Positions 31,781-39,437 of a DNA stretch of 58,395 nt are shown here, one piece after another (position 1 is the first letter of the stretch; the number at the start of each line of letters is the position of its first letter). Where the stretch lies: positions 1 through 58,395 of IMG/VR virus record IMGVR_UViG_3300031772_000043; one strand, given 5' to 3'. The translations under genes and the position numbers were made by a program. Origin of the DNA: a virus. The notes under the pieces are model-generated. The model ran no database searches. It saw only the letters and a list, made by a program, of their open reading frames with translations, and was not told where the DNA came from.

Positions 31781-32343
31781 GGTCGGGCCGTAGAACACAA
31801 GACTACCATCTGATCAAGACACAAGCTGACGCTCTGTTCTATGCAGCAGACATCCCGTCAACTGCCTGGGGTCCGCTCCTTACGGAGGAACCTCGATTCA
31901 AGCTAGTTGTGTTAGACGACAACAACGTCTCCCCGAAAACGCAGGCTGAGTGGTTTGCCCGGCTCAGGGAAAAGGAGTTTTTCAGCCATCCCTACCTTAT
32001 CCTTATCTCTTCGGATGTGGACGACTCGCTCTCCACCGGCATCGGCTACGACATCATGAAGAGAGCGTTGTCCAAAGAGATCAGAGTTCAGATTACGGAG
32101 TCGTCCCGGATTTCTACGGAGGTCGTAAACGAGGAAACCGTGTTCATGCTTACAAACCTGACTGATGAGGCTCCGCCCGAGCGCATCCAGTCAGCGCGAG
32201 ACTGGTGCTATCGACACCAAACTTGCTTTCGTTTGATTTGCGCTACCGGGGACCCAGCTAGTCTTCTGCGCCGAATGAAACTCAAGTTCAACGCAGCTTT
32301 TTACTTGGACTCTAGGATAGTCGTAGAGAAAACACTCGCATGA
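31777..32343 (+). CDS. Unrecognised 188-residue protein, NTPase-like without Walker A
   Basis: Sits between the exonuclease and the DnaB-type helicase with ATGA overlaps on both sides. Repeating strands LVVLDD, LILISS, VFMLTN and LICATGD are reminiscent of the core of an ASCE NTPase (Walker B and sensor 1), but no phosphate-binding loop is present. Could be a helicase loader or clamp-loader-like accessory protein; this is inference from context. Confidence 0.55.
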   Translation: MRSGRRTQDYHLIKTQADALFYAADIPSTAWGPLLTEEPRFKLVVLDDNNVSPKTQAEWFARLREKEFFSHPYLILISSDVDDSLSTGIGYDIMKRALSKEIRVQITESSRISTEVVNEETVFMLTNLTDEAPPERIQSARDWCYRHQTCFRLICATGDPASLLRRMKLKFNAAFYLDSRIVVEKTLA

Positions 32344-33671
32344 AGATCATTCGTCCCAAGTCAGAAACAAAAGCTATTCTCTCCTGTCTCCAGAGCAATA
32401 ATAAGGTAAAGACAGAATTGCTGGGCAGGCTGTCGCCAGACCACTTTGGTTACCGGCCCATGAACAACGCGTTCCGTATCATCGAAAAGATGATGACGCA
32501 TTCGGCCCTGGACCTGCCCTCCATGGAGACCTTCCTAGAGTCTCCAGAACTAGATCAAGAGACAGCAGACCTCCTCAAGGCGCCCACCGTCAGCCCCATC
32601 CAGAAGCCTGATGATGCTCGTCGCCTAGTAGACATCCTGGAGCACTACCGGGTTGTCAGAAGGTTTTACCAGTTTAGTCAGGGAACCATATCAGAGCTGA
32701 AGCAAGCGACAACTGTCGATTTGTCTGCCCTGATGGGAGACATGGAATCGTGCTTGAGCGATATGAGGTCAGACGCTGACGAAGCGCCGTTGTACCACGT
32801 CGGAAAGGGTGCAGAGGATGCGGACTCAGACCTGCTGATGGAGGAAGTGTTTTCGAACGATGTGGTCAAAATCATCCCGAGTACCTTCGGCAACTTTGAT
32901 CGCATCGCGGGCGGGTTTGGTCTAACAGACCTGTTCATCCCTGCCTCACACAAGAAAGGGGGTAAATCAATCCTGACGCTAAACATGACGGCAAACATGT
33001 ACACGCTCAACAACGTGGACGTGATCTACATCCCTCTTGAAATGAGCAAGCAGGAGACGGCAGAGCGACTTATTTCTCGCCTGTCTGGAGTGGAGCATAC
33101 CCGCATCCGCACGAAGACTACATCTTCTACGGAAATAAGCATCATGCAGAAGGCATGGCGCAGGTTCAAGGCGCATGGCCAAAAACATGGATGCCGGTTC
33201 ACTGTTTGGCCTGCGTCACACGTCACGATCCCCCACCTTCGACTAAAGCTGAAGCCGTTCAAGTACAAAGTCATTGTCATTGACTACATCAATCTTCTCG
33301 ACCATCCTCACGCAGACAAGCTTCAGGAGTGGCAGAAGCTCAACGAGCTTGCACGAGAACTGAAGCTCCTTACCAAAGACCTGGAGGCGCTCATCATAGC
33401 TCCTACCCAGATGAATGAGGACGGGTCTTTGCGCTACGCTAGAGGCCTTGCAGAGCACGCAAACACTGTGTGGACCTGGAAATACGGCGAAGAAGAACAG
33501 GGAACTCACATTATTACGATTGACCAGCCTGCAGTACGAGGCTGGGCACCCTTCAAGTTTCAGCTTCTAGAAGACTTTTCTAGAATGGCTATTTCGGACC
33601 ACCACGGGGGAGACCCCGATTTTGATATGGGCAAGAAAACAAAGGTAGACACTATGAAAGGAATTCGTTGA
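32340..33671 (+). CDS. DnaB-type replicative helicase
   Basis: 443 residues. The N-terminal helical domain (about 1-150) is followed by a RecA-like core: degenerate Walker A SHKKGGKS (203-210, Ser for the first Gly), EMSKQETAERLISR, Walker B VIVIDY with Asp315, and the DnaB-like APTQMNEDGSLRYARGLAEHA block. A ring helicase that drives the fork. The unusual first P-loop residue is tolerated in some DnaB-like proteins. Next gene starts two bases after the stop. Confidence 0.85.
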   Translation: MKIIRPKSETKAILSCLQSNNKVKTELLGRLSPDHFGYRPMNNAFRIIEKMMTHSALDLPSMETFLESPELDQETADLLKAPTVSPIQKPDDARRLVDILEHYRVVRRFYQFSQGTISELKQATTVDLSALMGDMESCLSDMRSDADEAPLYHVGKGAEDADSDLLMEEVFSNDVVKIIPSTFGNFDRIAGGFGLTDLFIPASHKKGGKSILTLNMTANMYTLNNVDVIYIPLEMSKQETAERLISRLSGVEHTRIRTKTTSSTEISIMQKAWRRFKAHGQKHGCRFTVWPASHVTIPHLRLKLKPFKYKVIVIDYINLLDHPHADKLQEWQKLNELARELKLLTKDLEALIIAPTQMNEDGSLRYARGLAEHANTVWTWKYGEEEQGTHIITIDQPAVRGWAPFKFQLLEDFSRMAISDHHGGDPDFDMGKKTKVDTMKGIR

Positions 33672-33672
33672 G

Positions 33673-33891
33673 ATGCCGAAGGACTCACACGTTCAGATCA
33701 CTGGGACTATCAGTGACGTTCATCCTGGAGGGCAGTTCGCTGTTACTCTGGAGACAGGGATTAGTGTAACTGCCCGTCTCTGTGGGAAGATGCGCAAAAA
33801 CAGAATCCGGGTTATCTTGGGAGACACAGTGGAGGTTTCACTATCTCCATATGACCTAACCCACGGAATTGTAACATTTCGGCATAAGTAA
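33673..33891 (+). CDS. infA: Translation initiation factor IF-1 homologue
   Basis: 72 residues, the same length as bacterial IF-1. Single OB fold with the conserved tract GKMRKNRIRVILGDTVEV, the closing SPYDLTHGIVTFR, and an N-terminal GTISDVHPGGQFAVTLE strand pair. In bacteria IF-1 fills the ribosomal A site during initiation. A phage copy could bias initiation towards phage messages or support translation when host factors fall. Two bases after the helicase and overlapping the next zinc protein by one base. Confidence 0.9.
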   Translation: MPKDSHVQITGTISDVHPGGQFAVTLETGISVTARLCGKMRKNRIRVILGDTVEVSLSPYDLTHGIVTFRHK

Positions 33892-34112
33892 TGCGACCCA
33901 CCCTCGCTCATTGCGGCAAATGCAACGCTCAGGTGTCTATCCTTTCTAAGGAAAGGGCGCCGACTACTTGTCCCCTATGCAAGCAGTCGTTGAGGTTTGA
34001 GACATTCGGCGTCTGTGCTTCCTGTCAGTGTAAAGTGGGCAAGGGTGTCATAAAGTGTGAAGCGTGTAAACTGACTACAGACCCGTCCTATGCGGGAAAA
34101 CCTCCCAGGTGA
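33891..34112 (+). CDS. Small protein with two zinc ribbons
   Basis: 73 residues with four C-x2-C pairs: CGKC, CPLC, CASC (followed by QC) and CEAC. The spacing suggests two stacked ribbons, as in ribosome- or RNA-polymerase-associated small proteins. It begins one base into the IF-1 stop (TAATG). Confidence 0.65.
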   Translation: MRPTLAHCGKCNAQVSILSKERAPTTCPLCKQSLRFETFGVCASCQCKVGKGVIKCEACKLTTDPSYAGKPPR

Positions 34113-34115
34113 GTC

Positions 34116-34361
34116 ATGCAGGTACAGTGTAAAAACTGCGGTTTCAACGGTTCGTTTGTAGGCGGCGTAGGCGAGCGGCCAACAACGTGTCCCGTTTGTC
34201 GTACAGCCTCTTTGGCCTATCCCGTGCCCACAACTGCTTGCCTCCAGTGTAATACGAATTTCCCTACGCCTGACCCTACGTGCCCTGCGTGCGGTGTAGA
34301 CCGGCTAACTAGAGGGCGTTCCGTAGAAAACCCGACGGCTGCCCCTCAGCCTATCAAGTAG
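34116..34361 (+). CDS. Small protein with two zinc ribbons
   Basis: 81 residues with CKNC, CPVC, CLQC and CPAC pairs, a close structural analogue of its upstream neighbour though little conserved otherwise. Pro/Ala tail. May have arisen by duplication of the adjacent gene. Confidence 0.65.
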   Translation: MQVQCKNCGFNGSFVGGVGERPTTCPVCRTASLAYPVPTTACLQCNTNFPTPDPTCPACGVDRLTRGRSVENPTAAPQPIK

Positions 34362-34366
34362 GTTTC

Positions 34367-34756
34367 ATGCCAAATTTTGTGTCTCCGTCTCAGTTACTTC
34401 GCAAGAAGTACGAAGTGCGCAAGCATGACATCGTAAAGGCAGCGCCGATTCCCGTAAGCGAGATATGTAATTCTTGCTGGTACAGGGACATGTGCATCTT
34501 TAGGACTCTTTTACGCCAACCTCCTAGGACATGCTGCGTATACGAGCTTTTCGGGGACCAAGGCAAGCAAGAGACCACCATTGAAGAGCTTGTAAAGTTC
34601 ACATGCGATAATCGTTGCGTAACCCGCAGGACATGGGTAGGGGACCCGTGCCCTCACGACGCTAGCTACTGTGAAAATCACTGCCCCGTCTCGAAGCACA
34701 TCATGGGAACAGGGCCCTCAAAGGCAGATGATGTGCCTTACGAAAGCTTCGGATGA
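34367..34756 (+). CDS. Cys-rich 129-residue protein
   Basis: Ten Cys, arranged CNSC ... C ... CC, then C-x3-C ... C ... C ... C. The pattern could hold zinc or an iron-sulfur cluster. Basic N-terminus (LRKKYEVRKHD). Ends in an ATGA overlap with the phosphatase gene. No family recognised. Confidence 0.6.
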   Translation: MPNFVSPSQLLRKKYEVRKHDIVKAAPIPVSEICNSCWYRDMCIFRTLLRQPPRTCCVYELFGDQGKQETTIEELVKFTCDNRCVTRRTWVGDPCPHDASYCENHCPVSKHIMGTGPSKADDVPYESFG

Positions 34757-35211
34757 CCCATTTCTTTCCAGTTCGACAGAGTTACGACTTTGTACAGCCC
34801 AACATTGCGATGGGTGGGGCAGTGTTAGACTCTACCGCACTGTTTGAGGAGTTTGACATTATCGTGATGTGCGCTGGCGAGTGGCAGCCCACCCTTACGT
34901 TGCCGGAAGACCGCACAAAACGGGTCATTCGCCTACCATTTGACGACACCTATGAGGCTCTCATTCCTAGCGTCCTTCGTTCGCTCCACCTAACGGCAAA
35001 CGAGTTGGTGGCGCAGCACAAGACCGGAAAAAGAATCCTCATCACGTGTATGGCAGGCCGAAATAGAAGCGGAATTCTAGCAGGGCTAGTGCTCATGAAA
35101 CGATTTGGCATGTCAGGCGATGAAGCCATTCTAGTGATCCGAGATGCGCGTGGGCCTGCTGCTCTGTCAAACCCCTCTTTCTCCTCCTACCTCCAGAGTC
35201 TTCACCTATGA
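34753..35211 (+). CDS. Dual-specificity protein phosphatase-like protein
   Basis: 152 residues. P-loop C99-M-A-G-R-N-R105-S gives the Cys nucleophile and phosphate-binding Arg of DSP/tyrosine phosphatases. FDDTYE upstream can supply the general-acid Asp. A compact family member that would remove phosphate from protein or RNA 5' ends. In phages its target is unknown. ATGA overlap upstream and ATG overlap with the clamp gene. Confidence 0.8.
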   Translation: MTHFFPVRQSYDFVQPNIAMGGAVLDSTALFEEFDIIVMCAGEWQPTLTLPEDRTKRVIRLPFDDTYEALIPSVLRSLHLTANELVAQHKTGKRILITCMAGRNRSGILAGLVLMKRFGMSGDEAILVIRDARGPAALSNPSFSSYLQSLHL

Positions 35212-36284
35212 AAATTACACTAGAAGGTCCCGCGTTTAGGGATGCCATGAAGACTGCCGCCGTCCTCTTTGACGCGGAGATTGAGGTACTCGTAACGGCA
35301 GACGCGGCTGCCGGGACGCTGGTCCTGGAATCCGGTCGAAATGGTGTGTACTGCAAACAGAGTATTGAAGCAGACGTGGAAGAAGAAGGAGCTATAGTTC
35401 TGTCTTGTGCTCACTTCTCAACCTTAGCGTTTCAGGAACAGTTGTATCTCGAATCCGACGGCAAGCACATCGAGTTTCGGTCGGGCAAGTTCAAGGGCAC
35501 CGTGGCTGGCAGCGCGGATGGAGGGGCCATCGAGGCGCAGCGTCCGGAAAAGCTGTTCAAGGTGACCGCAACCCTCCCTACTGACATTTTCAGGTCCGCT
35601 GTCGCTCGCGTAGCTTTCGGGTCTGCGCTCCCCGGTGCGCAGGCTGGAATTAGGGTTCAGGCCGCAGACAAGCTGACGGTCTCCACCACAGACCAATACC
35701 GAGCCACTCTCTACAAAGAAGACCTGGCTGTGCATCAGGCTGAGTTCGATATTCTGCTGCAGCCCGTGTTCCTGAATACAATCTTGGGCAGGATTCAGGA
35801 CATGGAGGTAGGACTCGGAGCCTCCAGAGGTACGTTTAGAATTCGCACCTTGGGGTTAGATGTGTTCCACCCAGCGATCCAATCCAAGCCCGAAGACATC
35901 GAAGAGTGGATTACCAACGGCATCGACCACAGTAAACGAATCTGTGCGGTGACCTCTACGGCAGAGGAGTTCGCGCAGGCCCTAAGAGAGGTGTCTTCCA
36001 TCCACATGGGGGCGCTGTCCTATGACACGCATGTTGACTGCATGATCAAAGGCGACAAAATTCATATGAGATGCACGGCGGACCACGGCAGTGTTACCAC
36101 CTCTCTTGCGCTGCAGAAATCAGACGCGGAGAAGTTTTTGACGAAGCTGTCTTCCCGCTACACAATGGAACTAATGAACCTGATCAAAGCTGGACCTATT
36201 GAAATCGAATTCTGGGCAGACTTTATCCTTGTTTCTGGGCTCTCAGGAAAATTCAAGGGTCTAATCCCCACGGTCGCCGCCTGA
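35208..36284 (+). CDS. DNA polymerase sliding clamp (DnaN-like)
   Basis: 358 residues, close to bacterial beta clamp length (about 366). Three sequential beta-rich repeats of about 120 residues fit the three-domain clamp fold. Recognisable elements are VSTTDQYRATLYKE (cf. ATDGHRLA in DnaN), a VFLNTILGRI helix, and a C-terminal FILVSGLSGKFKGLIP. The clamp would tether the phage polymerase, which is not in this window. Similarity is moderate. Confidence 0.65.
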   Translation: MKITLEGPAFRDAMKTAAVLFDAEIEVLVTADAAAGTLVLESGRNGVYCKQSIEADVEEEGAIVLSCAHFSTLAFQEQLYLESDGKHIEFRSGKFKGTVAGSADGGAIEAQRPEKLFKVTATLPTDIFRSAVARVAFGSALPGAQAGIRVQAADKLTVSTTDQYRATLYKEDLAVHQAEFDILLQPVFLNTILGRIQDMEVGLGASRGTFRIRTLGLDVFHPAIQSKPEDIEEWITNGIDHSKRICAVTSTAEEFAQALREVSSIHMGALSYDTHVDCMIKGDKIHMRCTADHGSVTTSLALQKSDAEKFLTKLSSRYTMELMNLIKAGPIEIEFWADFILVSGLSGKFKGLIPTVAA

Positions 36285-36688
36285 TGCTAAAAGATCTATC
36301 CATACCTTGGAACACGCTTCCCGAGGGTAAGGTCGTCTGTCAGACGCCTTTGCTCTGGGTTGTGCGTACCGGCGTGGTAGTGAACAAGCCTAAGAGACAG
36401 AAGAAGTTCGAAGACGGAAACATTCTGCTATCTCTGATGGAGGGCGAGACGAACTCTGTTTTAGGCTATGTCCTGCAGCCTAAAAAAGAGTTTCATGCGG
36501 TATTCTGTCAGGAGTCTTACGTGTCCTTCCTGGCTGAAGTGGAGGGGCACACAACTCCTAAAGTCCTATACAAGGATCAAAAGGTATACCTCTACCGATT
36601 CAACTCGAACAAGGCACCCAGTTACTGGTTCTTGGTGCGCAACAGGATCACAGCTATTCCGGCCACTCCAGAAGTAGAACAGAGTTAA
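36284..36688 (+). CDS. Unrecognised 134-residue protein
   Basis: TGATG overlap with the clamp gene. Beta-rich with aromatic residues in YVLQPKKEFHAVF and a basic stretch (KPKRQKKFEDG). Its position between clamp and exonuclease suggests a replication role, by context only. Confidence 0.55.
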   Translation: MLKDLSIPWNTLPEGKVVCQTPLLWVVRTGVVVNKPKRQKKFEDGNILLSLMEGETNSVLGYVLQPKKEFHAVFCQESYVSFLAEVEGHTTPKVLYKDQKVYLYRFNSNKAPSYWFLVRNRITAIPATPEVEQS

Positions 36689-36690
36689 AC

Positions 36691-37434
36691 ATGCCTAAGA
36701 AATGTATTGTGCTGGATATCGAGTCAGTTCCGGCACATGCTGCAGTGTTAGACGAAAAGGGTCACGACTTCGCCCTCCCTATCTTTCACCGCATTGTATG
36801 TCTGTCCTACGCAGTTCTGGATGGGTCTTTCAAGGTGACTGAAGTGGGTACGTTGGGCCTGAACCGGCAGTCAGAAGAAGACGCTATCCGCCACCTGTCG
36901 TCCTTGATCGACAAAGACACGATGATTGTAACGTGGTCGGGACGCAGGTTCGACATGCCGGTATTTCTTTACCGGGCACTTGCCTACGGCATCCCGTGCC
37001 CGTGGTACTTCAAGAATGAATTCGACAAGAGATTCACTCTAACAGGACATTTCGACCTGCAGGACAACATGATGCTGTTCGGGGCTGCGGATAAAATTCG
37101 GCTAGACCACGCTGCTGCCGTTATAGGGTTGCCAGGGAAGATGGACGTAGCTGGCGCTGACGTAGCAGACTTGTGGGCCCGAAATAGATTTTTGACCATT
37201 GGTACCTACTGCGTAACCGACGTAATTCAAACTGCAATCCTGTTTATACGCTGGGCTTTTCTTCGCGGGCTAGCTACTGCAGACGAAGTTAACGGGGCGC
37301 TAAACTCAATTGCGTCTTATCCCTCTACGACTTATCTACCAACTGACGCCGCTTCACTCGTGTCTGTCGCAGAAGGCATCAAAAAAGTAGTTAGTAATTG
37401 CGACTGGGACTCTCTCAAGATCGTCAAGAGATAG
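36691..37434 (+). CDS. PolB-like 3'-5' exonuclease (predicted)
   Basis: 247 residues. VLDIESVP gives the Asp-x-Glu, VTWSGRRFDMPVFLYRA the second Asp, HFDLQDNM a further acidic residue, and YCVTDVIQTAIL the last Asp, as in the stand-alone PolB-type exonuclease family (PF10108). No polymerase domain. Presumably proofreads or trims DNA for the replication complex. Confidence 0.8.
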   Translation: MPKKCIVLDIESVPAHAAVLDEKGHDFALPIFHRIVCLSYAVLDGSFKVTEVGTLGLNRQSEEDAIRHLSSLIDKDTMIVTWSGRRFDMPVFLYRALAYGIPCPWYFKNEFDKRFTLTGHFDLQDNMMLFGAADKIRLDHAAAVIGLPGKMDVAGADVADLWARNRFLTIGTYCVTDVIQTAILFIRWAFLRGLATADEVNGALNSIASYPSTTYLPTDAASLVSVAEGIKKVVSNCDWDSLKIVKR

Positions 37435-37452
37435 ACCCGACCGAGGAAATAA

Positions 37453-37962
37453 ATGTCCATCTCCTGGGACGAGAATCAACTCCCCGCCCTAATCAGCTGG
37501 ATCGAGAGTCAACTTCCCCTACAGCAGGGAGAGTTGGCCGTCCTGTCCATGGACATTCCAGAGAATTGCTTTGCAGGTCAAGTTGACCTAGAGGAAAAAG
37601 AGTTCCAAGTTTTCACTAACATCAATAGCCCTATGACCGACACCACAGTGAATGTCGTCTTGGCTTACATTGTAACCATGGCTTTTGATAAGAACGGATG
37701 GGAACCAGCTCCGGCCTCCGAAGTTTTGTTTGACTGCCATCGCCAGGTGTGTCAGACTCTTTTGGAGTTCAACGAAGATTTCTCAAAGCACGTAGAAGAG
37801 TGCTGGGATATTCTTGAAGCTTGGCACACGACACACGCGAGCCCCGATGCGACACCTACGACAACGACAGCCCCAGCAACAGACTCAGAAAGTCTAGTTG
37901 AAGAGATGGGTGCGTCTTTGTTCAGGTTGAACCCTGCCGATAGTAAGGGTTACGTCAACTAG
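37453..37962 (+). CDS. Unrecognised 169-residue protein
   Basis: ATG 37453 after GAGGAAATAA. Acidic, mixed alpha/beta with a Thr/Pro/Ala-rich linker near residue 140. Its C-terminus (LNPADSKGYVN) is encoded in part by repeated element copy 6, so the gene end and the element overlap. No family recognised. Confidence 0.6.
   Translation: MSISWDENQLPALISWIESQLPLQQGELAVLSMDIPENCFAGQVDLEEKEFQVFTNINSPMTDTTVNVVLAYIVTMAFDKNGWEPAPASEVLFDCHRQVCQTLLEFNEDFSKHVEECWDILEAWHTTHASPDATPTTTTAPATDSESLVEEMGASLFRLNPADSKGYVN
37929..37945 (+). promoter_or_regulatory. Repeated 17-nt element, copy 6
   Basis: GAACCCTGCCGATAGTA, ending 40 bases before the first tRNA-Gln. It lies within the last codons of the preceding gene, showing that the element is kept even where it must be coding. 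GGTT upstream pairs with AACC. Confidence 0.6.
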
Positions 37963-37985
37963 GCAGAGATGCCCCCCGAAGTTGA

Positions 37986-38056
37986 TCGGGGCTCGTCCAA
38001 TGGCAGGACAGTGGACTTTGGATCCATGAATGGGGGTTCGATTCCCTCGCCCCGAA
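37986..38056 (+). tRNA. tRNA-Gln (anticodon TTG)
   Basis: 71 bases without encoded CCA. Acceptor TCGGGGC/GCCCCGA, D-stem GTCC/GGAC, anticodon stem GTGGA/TCCAT with loop CTTTGGA (TTG), T-arm GGGGG-TTCGATT-CCCTC and discriminator A. U1:A72 is typical of bacterial tRNA-Gln. Folds as a standard cloverleaf. Confidence 0.93.
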
Positions 38057-38072
38057 TGTTGATTATGACTAT

Positions 38073-38143
38073 TCCGGGATCGTCTAATGGTAGGACGGCG
38101 GACTCTGACTCCGCTAATGTTGGTTCGATCCCAGCTCCCGGAA
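38073..38143 (+). tRNA. tRNA-Gln (anticodon CTG)
   Basis: 71 bases. Acceptor TCCGGGA/TCCCGGA, D-stem GTCT/GGAC, anticodon stem GCGGA/TCCGC with loop CTCTGAC (CTG), T-arm GTTGG-TTCGATC-CCAGC and discriminator A. Sixteen bases after the TTG-Gln gene, so both Gln codons are served from one transcript. Confidence 0.93.
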
Positions 38144-38146
38144 TGC

Positions 38147-38304
38147 TTTGTCCTTGGATCACGTGCGCGCGGGTAGCGCCCGCACGTGGAGGACAAAATG
38201 GCAAACTACAAAAATCGAAAGCCCAAGTCGTACTAGGGTTGCTGTGGAATGTGTTGTCTAAGAACAACAGATGGCAGGCGAAACGGCCGAATTTTGACCT
38301 GCCA
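38147..38304 (+). ncRNA. Structured intergenic RNA candidate with three hairpins
   Basis: Hairpin 1 (38147-38197): TTTGTCC/GGACAAA outer stem, CACGTGC/GCACGTG, and GCGC/GCGC with loop GGGTA. Hairpin 2 (38252-38269): TGTTGT/ACAACA. Hairpin 3 (38272-38304): TGGCAGG/CCTGCCA. No long frame crosses the region. A GGAGG ribosome site and an ATG (38198) sit on the 3' arm of hairpin 1. Follows the two tRNAs directly and may be co-processed with them. Confidence 0.45.
38198..38236 (+). CDS. Possible 12-residue basic peptide
   Basis: ATG 38198 lies five bases after GGAGG and directly after hairpin 1. It encodes MANYKNRKPKSY and a TAG. Ribosome site and hairpin overlap, so translation could be structure-controlled. 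Could also be a chance reading in a structural RNA. Confidence 0.25.
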   Translation: MANYKNRKPKSY

Positions 38305-38348
38305 GGAACGTCGAGCCCAGGTCACTGAGCGCGAAGAAAGAACCGAGT

Positions 38349-38693
38349 ATGAGTTGGGAAGACGGACGCTTGAACCTGAGTCCGGAAGAGACTAAGTACC
38401 AAGAGGCTGTGCGTCAGTATCAGGTGGACCTCAGTAAGTATGAGACCGATGCCCGAGCATACCAGGCGCGTTTGCTTGCTCTTTCCGAGGACGAGGCACG
38501 GCCATCGAGACCCATTCCGCCAACCCCACCAATTAGACCCCTCAAGTTTGATTTTGGACCTTCATCAGAAATCCCGGGCCCTATAAACGAAACCGACGAG
38601 TTCAACCGCGGGGTTGAGACCGTAGCTTTGGCAGTAGAGAAACTGGTACAAGATTTCGAACTCGTGGCATACATTCGAAAGCTCAAGCGATGA
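38349..38693 (+). CDS. Unrecognised 114-residue protein
   Basis: ATG 38349 after a purine-rich leader (GAAGAAAGAACC). Two charged helices flank a Pro-rich linker (SRPIPPTPPIRP). Ends in an ATGA overlap with the phosphoesterase gene. No family recognised. Confidence 0.6.
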   Translation: MSWEDGRLNLSPEETKYQEAVRQYQVDLSKYETDARAYQARLLALSEDEARPSRPIPPTPPIRPLKFDFGPSSEIPGPINETDEFNRGVETVALAVEKLVQDFELVAYIRKLKR

Positions 38694-39385
38694 AGCCGAC
38701 TGACTATGACCCCAAGCACCCTCCAAAACTAAGAGAAGTCAAAATCTGTTGTATATCGGATACCCACACTGAGACAAATAATCTCAGTATTCCGCAGTGC
38801 GACATCGTGATCCACGCAGGTGATATCACCTATAGAGGTGAACTAGACAAGCTCTCTCGCTTTGACGAGTGGGGAGGAAGACTTCCTCTTCCTACTGAGA
38901 GGAAAATTGTAATCGCAGGAAACCACGACATCACGTTAGAACGCGAGCACGAGGTCGCTGAAGCGCATCTCACACAGTGGACCTACCTACGCGATAGCGC
39001 TGTAACTGTGCTCGGGTTGAAGGTATACGGGACTCCTTGGAGCCCCTCCTTCTACCCCGAGAGCTGGGTCTTTAACCAAGACCGCGGAGAACCGGCCCGA
39101 CAGAGGTGGGAACAAATCCCCACAGACACAGATATCCTGGTAGTACACGGACCTCCTTACGGATACGGGGACGCGGTACGTGGGGTCAACGTGGGTTGCG
39201 TAGACCTCACAAACCGTCTAAACTTGATTCGTCCCCGATTGACAGTGTGCGGTCACATCCACGAAGGCTATGGAATTTTTGCTGCCCCTTGGGGCACAGT
39301 TGTAAACGCTTCTGTAATGACAGGCGGGTACAAGCCAAAAAATAAACCCATCGTTATTACCGTGACGGTTCCGACGGAGTCTTGA
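38690..39385 (+). CDS. Metallophosphoesterase (MPPED-like)
   Basis: 231 residues with CISDTHTE, VIHAGDITYRG, VIAGNHD, VVHGPPYGYGD and CGHIHEGYG, the five metal-binding blocks of calcineurin-like phosphoesterases, here of the small cyclic-nucleotide-type or MPPED-like variety. Distinct from the larger enzyme at 23135. Possible substrates include cyclic nucleotides; if it acts on defence signals it could be counter-defensive, but that is speculation. Confidence 0.85.
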   Translation: MKPTDYDPKHPPKLREVKICCISDTHTETNNLSIPQCDIVIHAGDITYRGELDKLSRFDEWGGRLPLPTERKIVIAGNHDITLEREHEVAEAHLTQWTYLRDSAVTVLGLKVYGTPWSPSFYPESWVFNQDRGEPARQRWEQIPTDTDILVVHGPPYGYGDAVRGVNVGCVDLTNRLNLIRPRLTVCGHIHEGYGIFAAPWGTVVNASVMTGGYKPKNKPIVITVTVPTES

Positions 39386-39392
39386 AGTACTG

Positions 39393-39436
39393 AAGATTGA
39401 TTTTCATCGCCTTATCTAGGATTGTGGGTCAATCTT
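39393..39436 (+). promoter_or_regulatory. Long-loop inverted repeat before tRNA-Ser
   Basis: AAGATTGA (39393-39400) and TCAATCTT (39429-39436) are perfectly complementary with a 28-base loop; the right arm ends one base before tRNA-Ser. May fold in the leader and influence 5' processing. Weak support. Confidence 0.3.
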
Positions 39437-39437
39437 T

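Noticed and set aside
38147-38304. tmRNA
   Set aside because: The short frame does not encode a tag ending in Ala-Ala, and no tRNA-like acceptor/T-arm pairs with the flanks.
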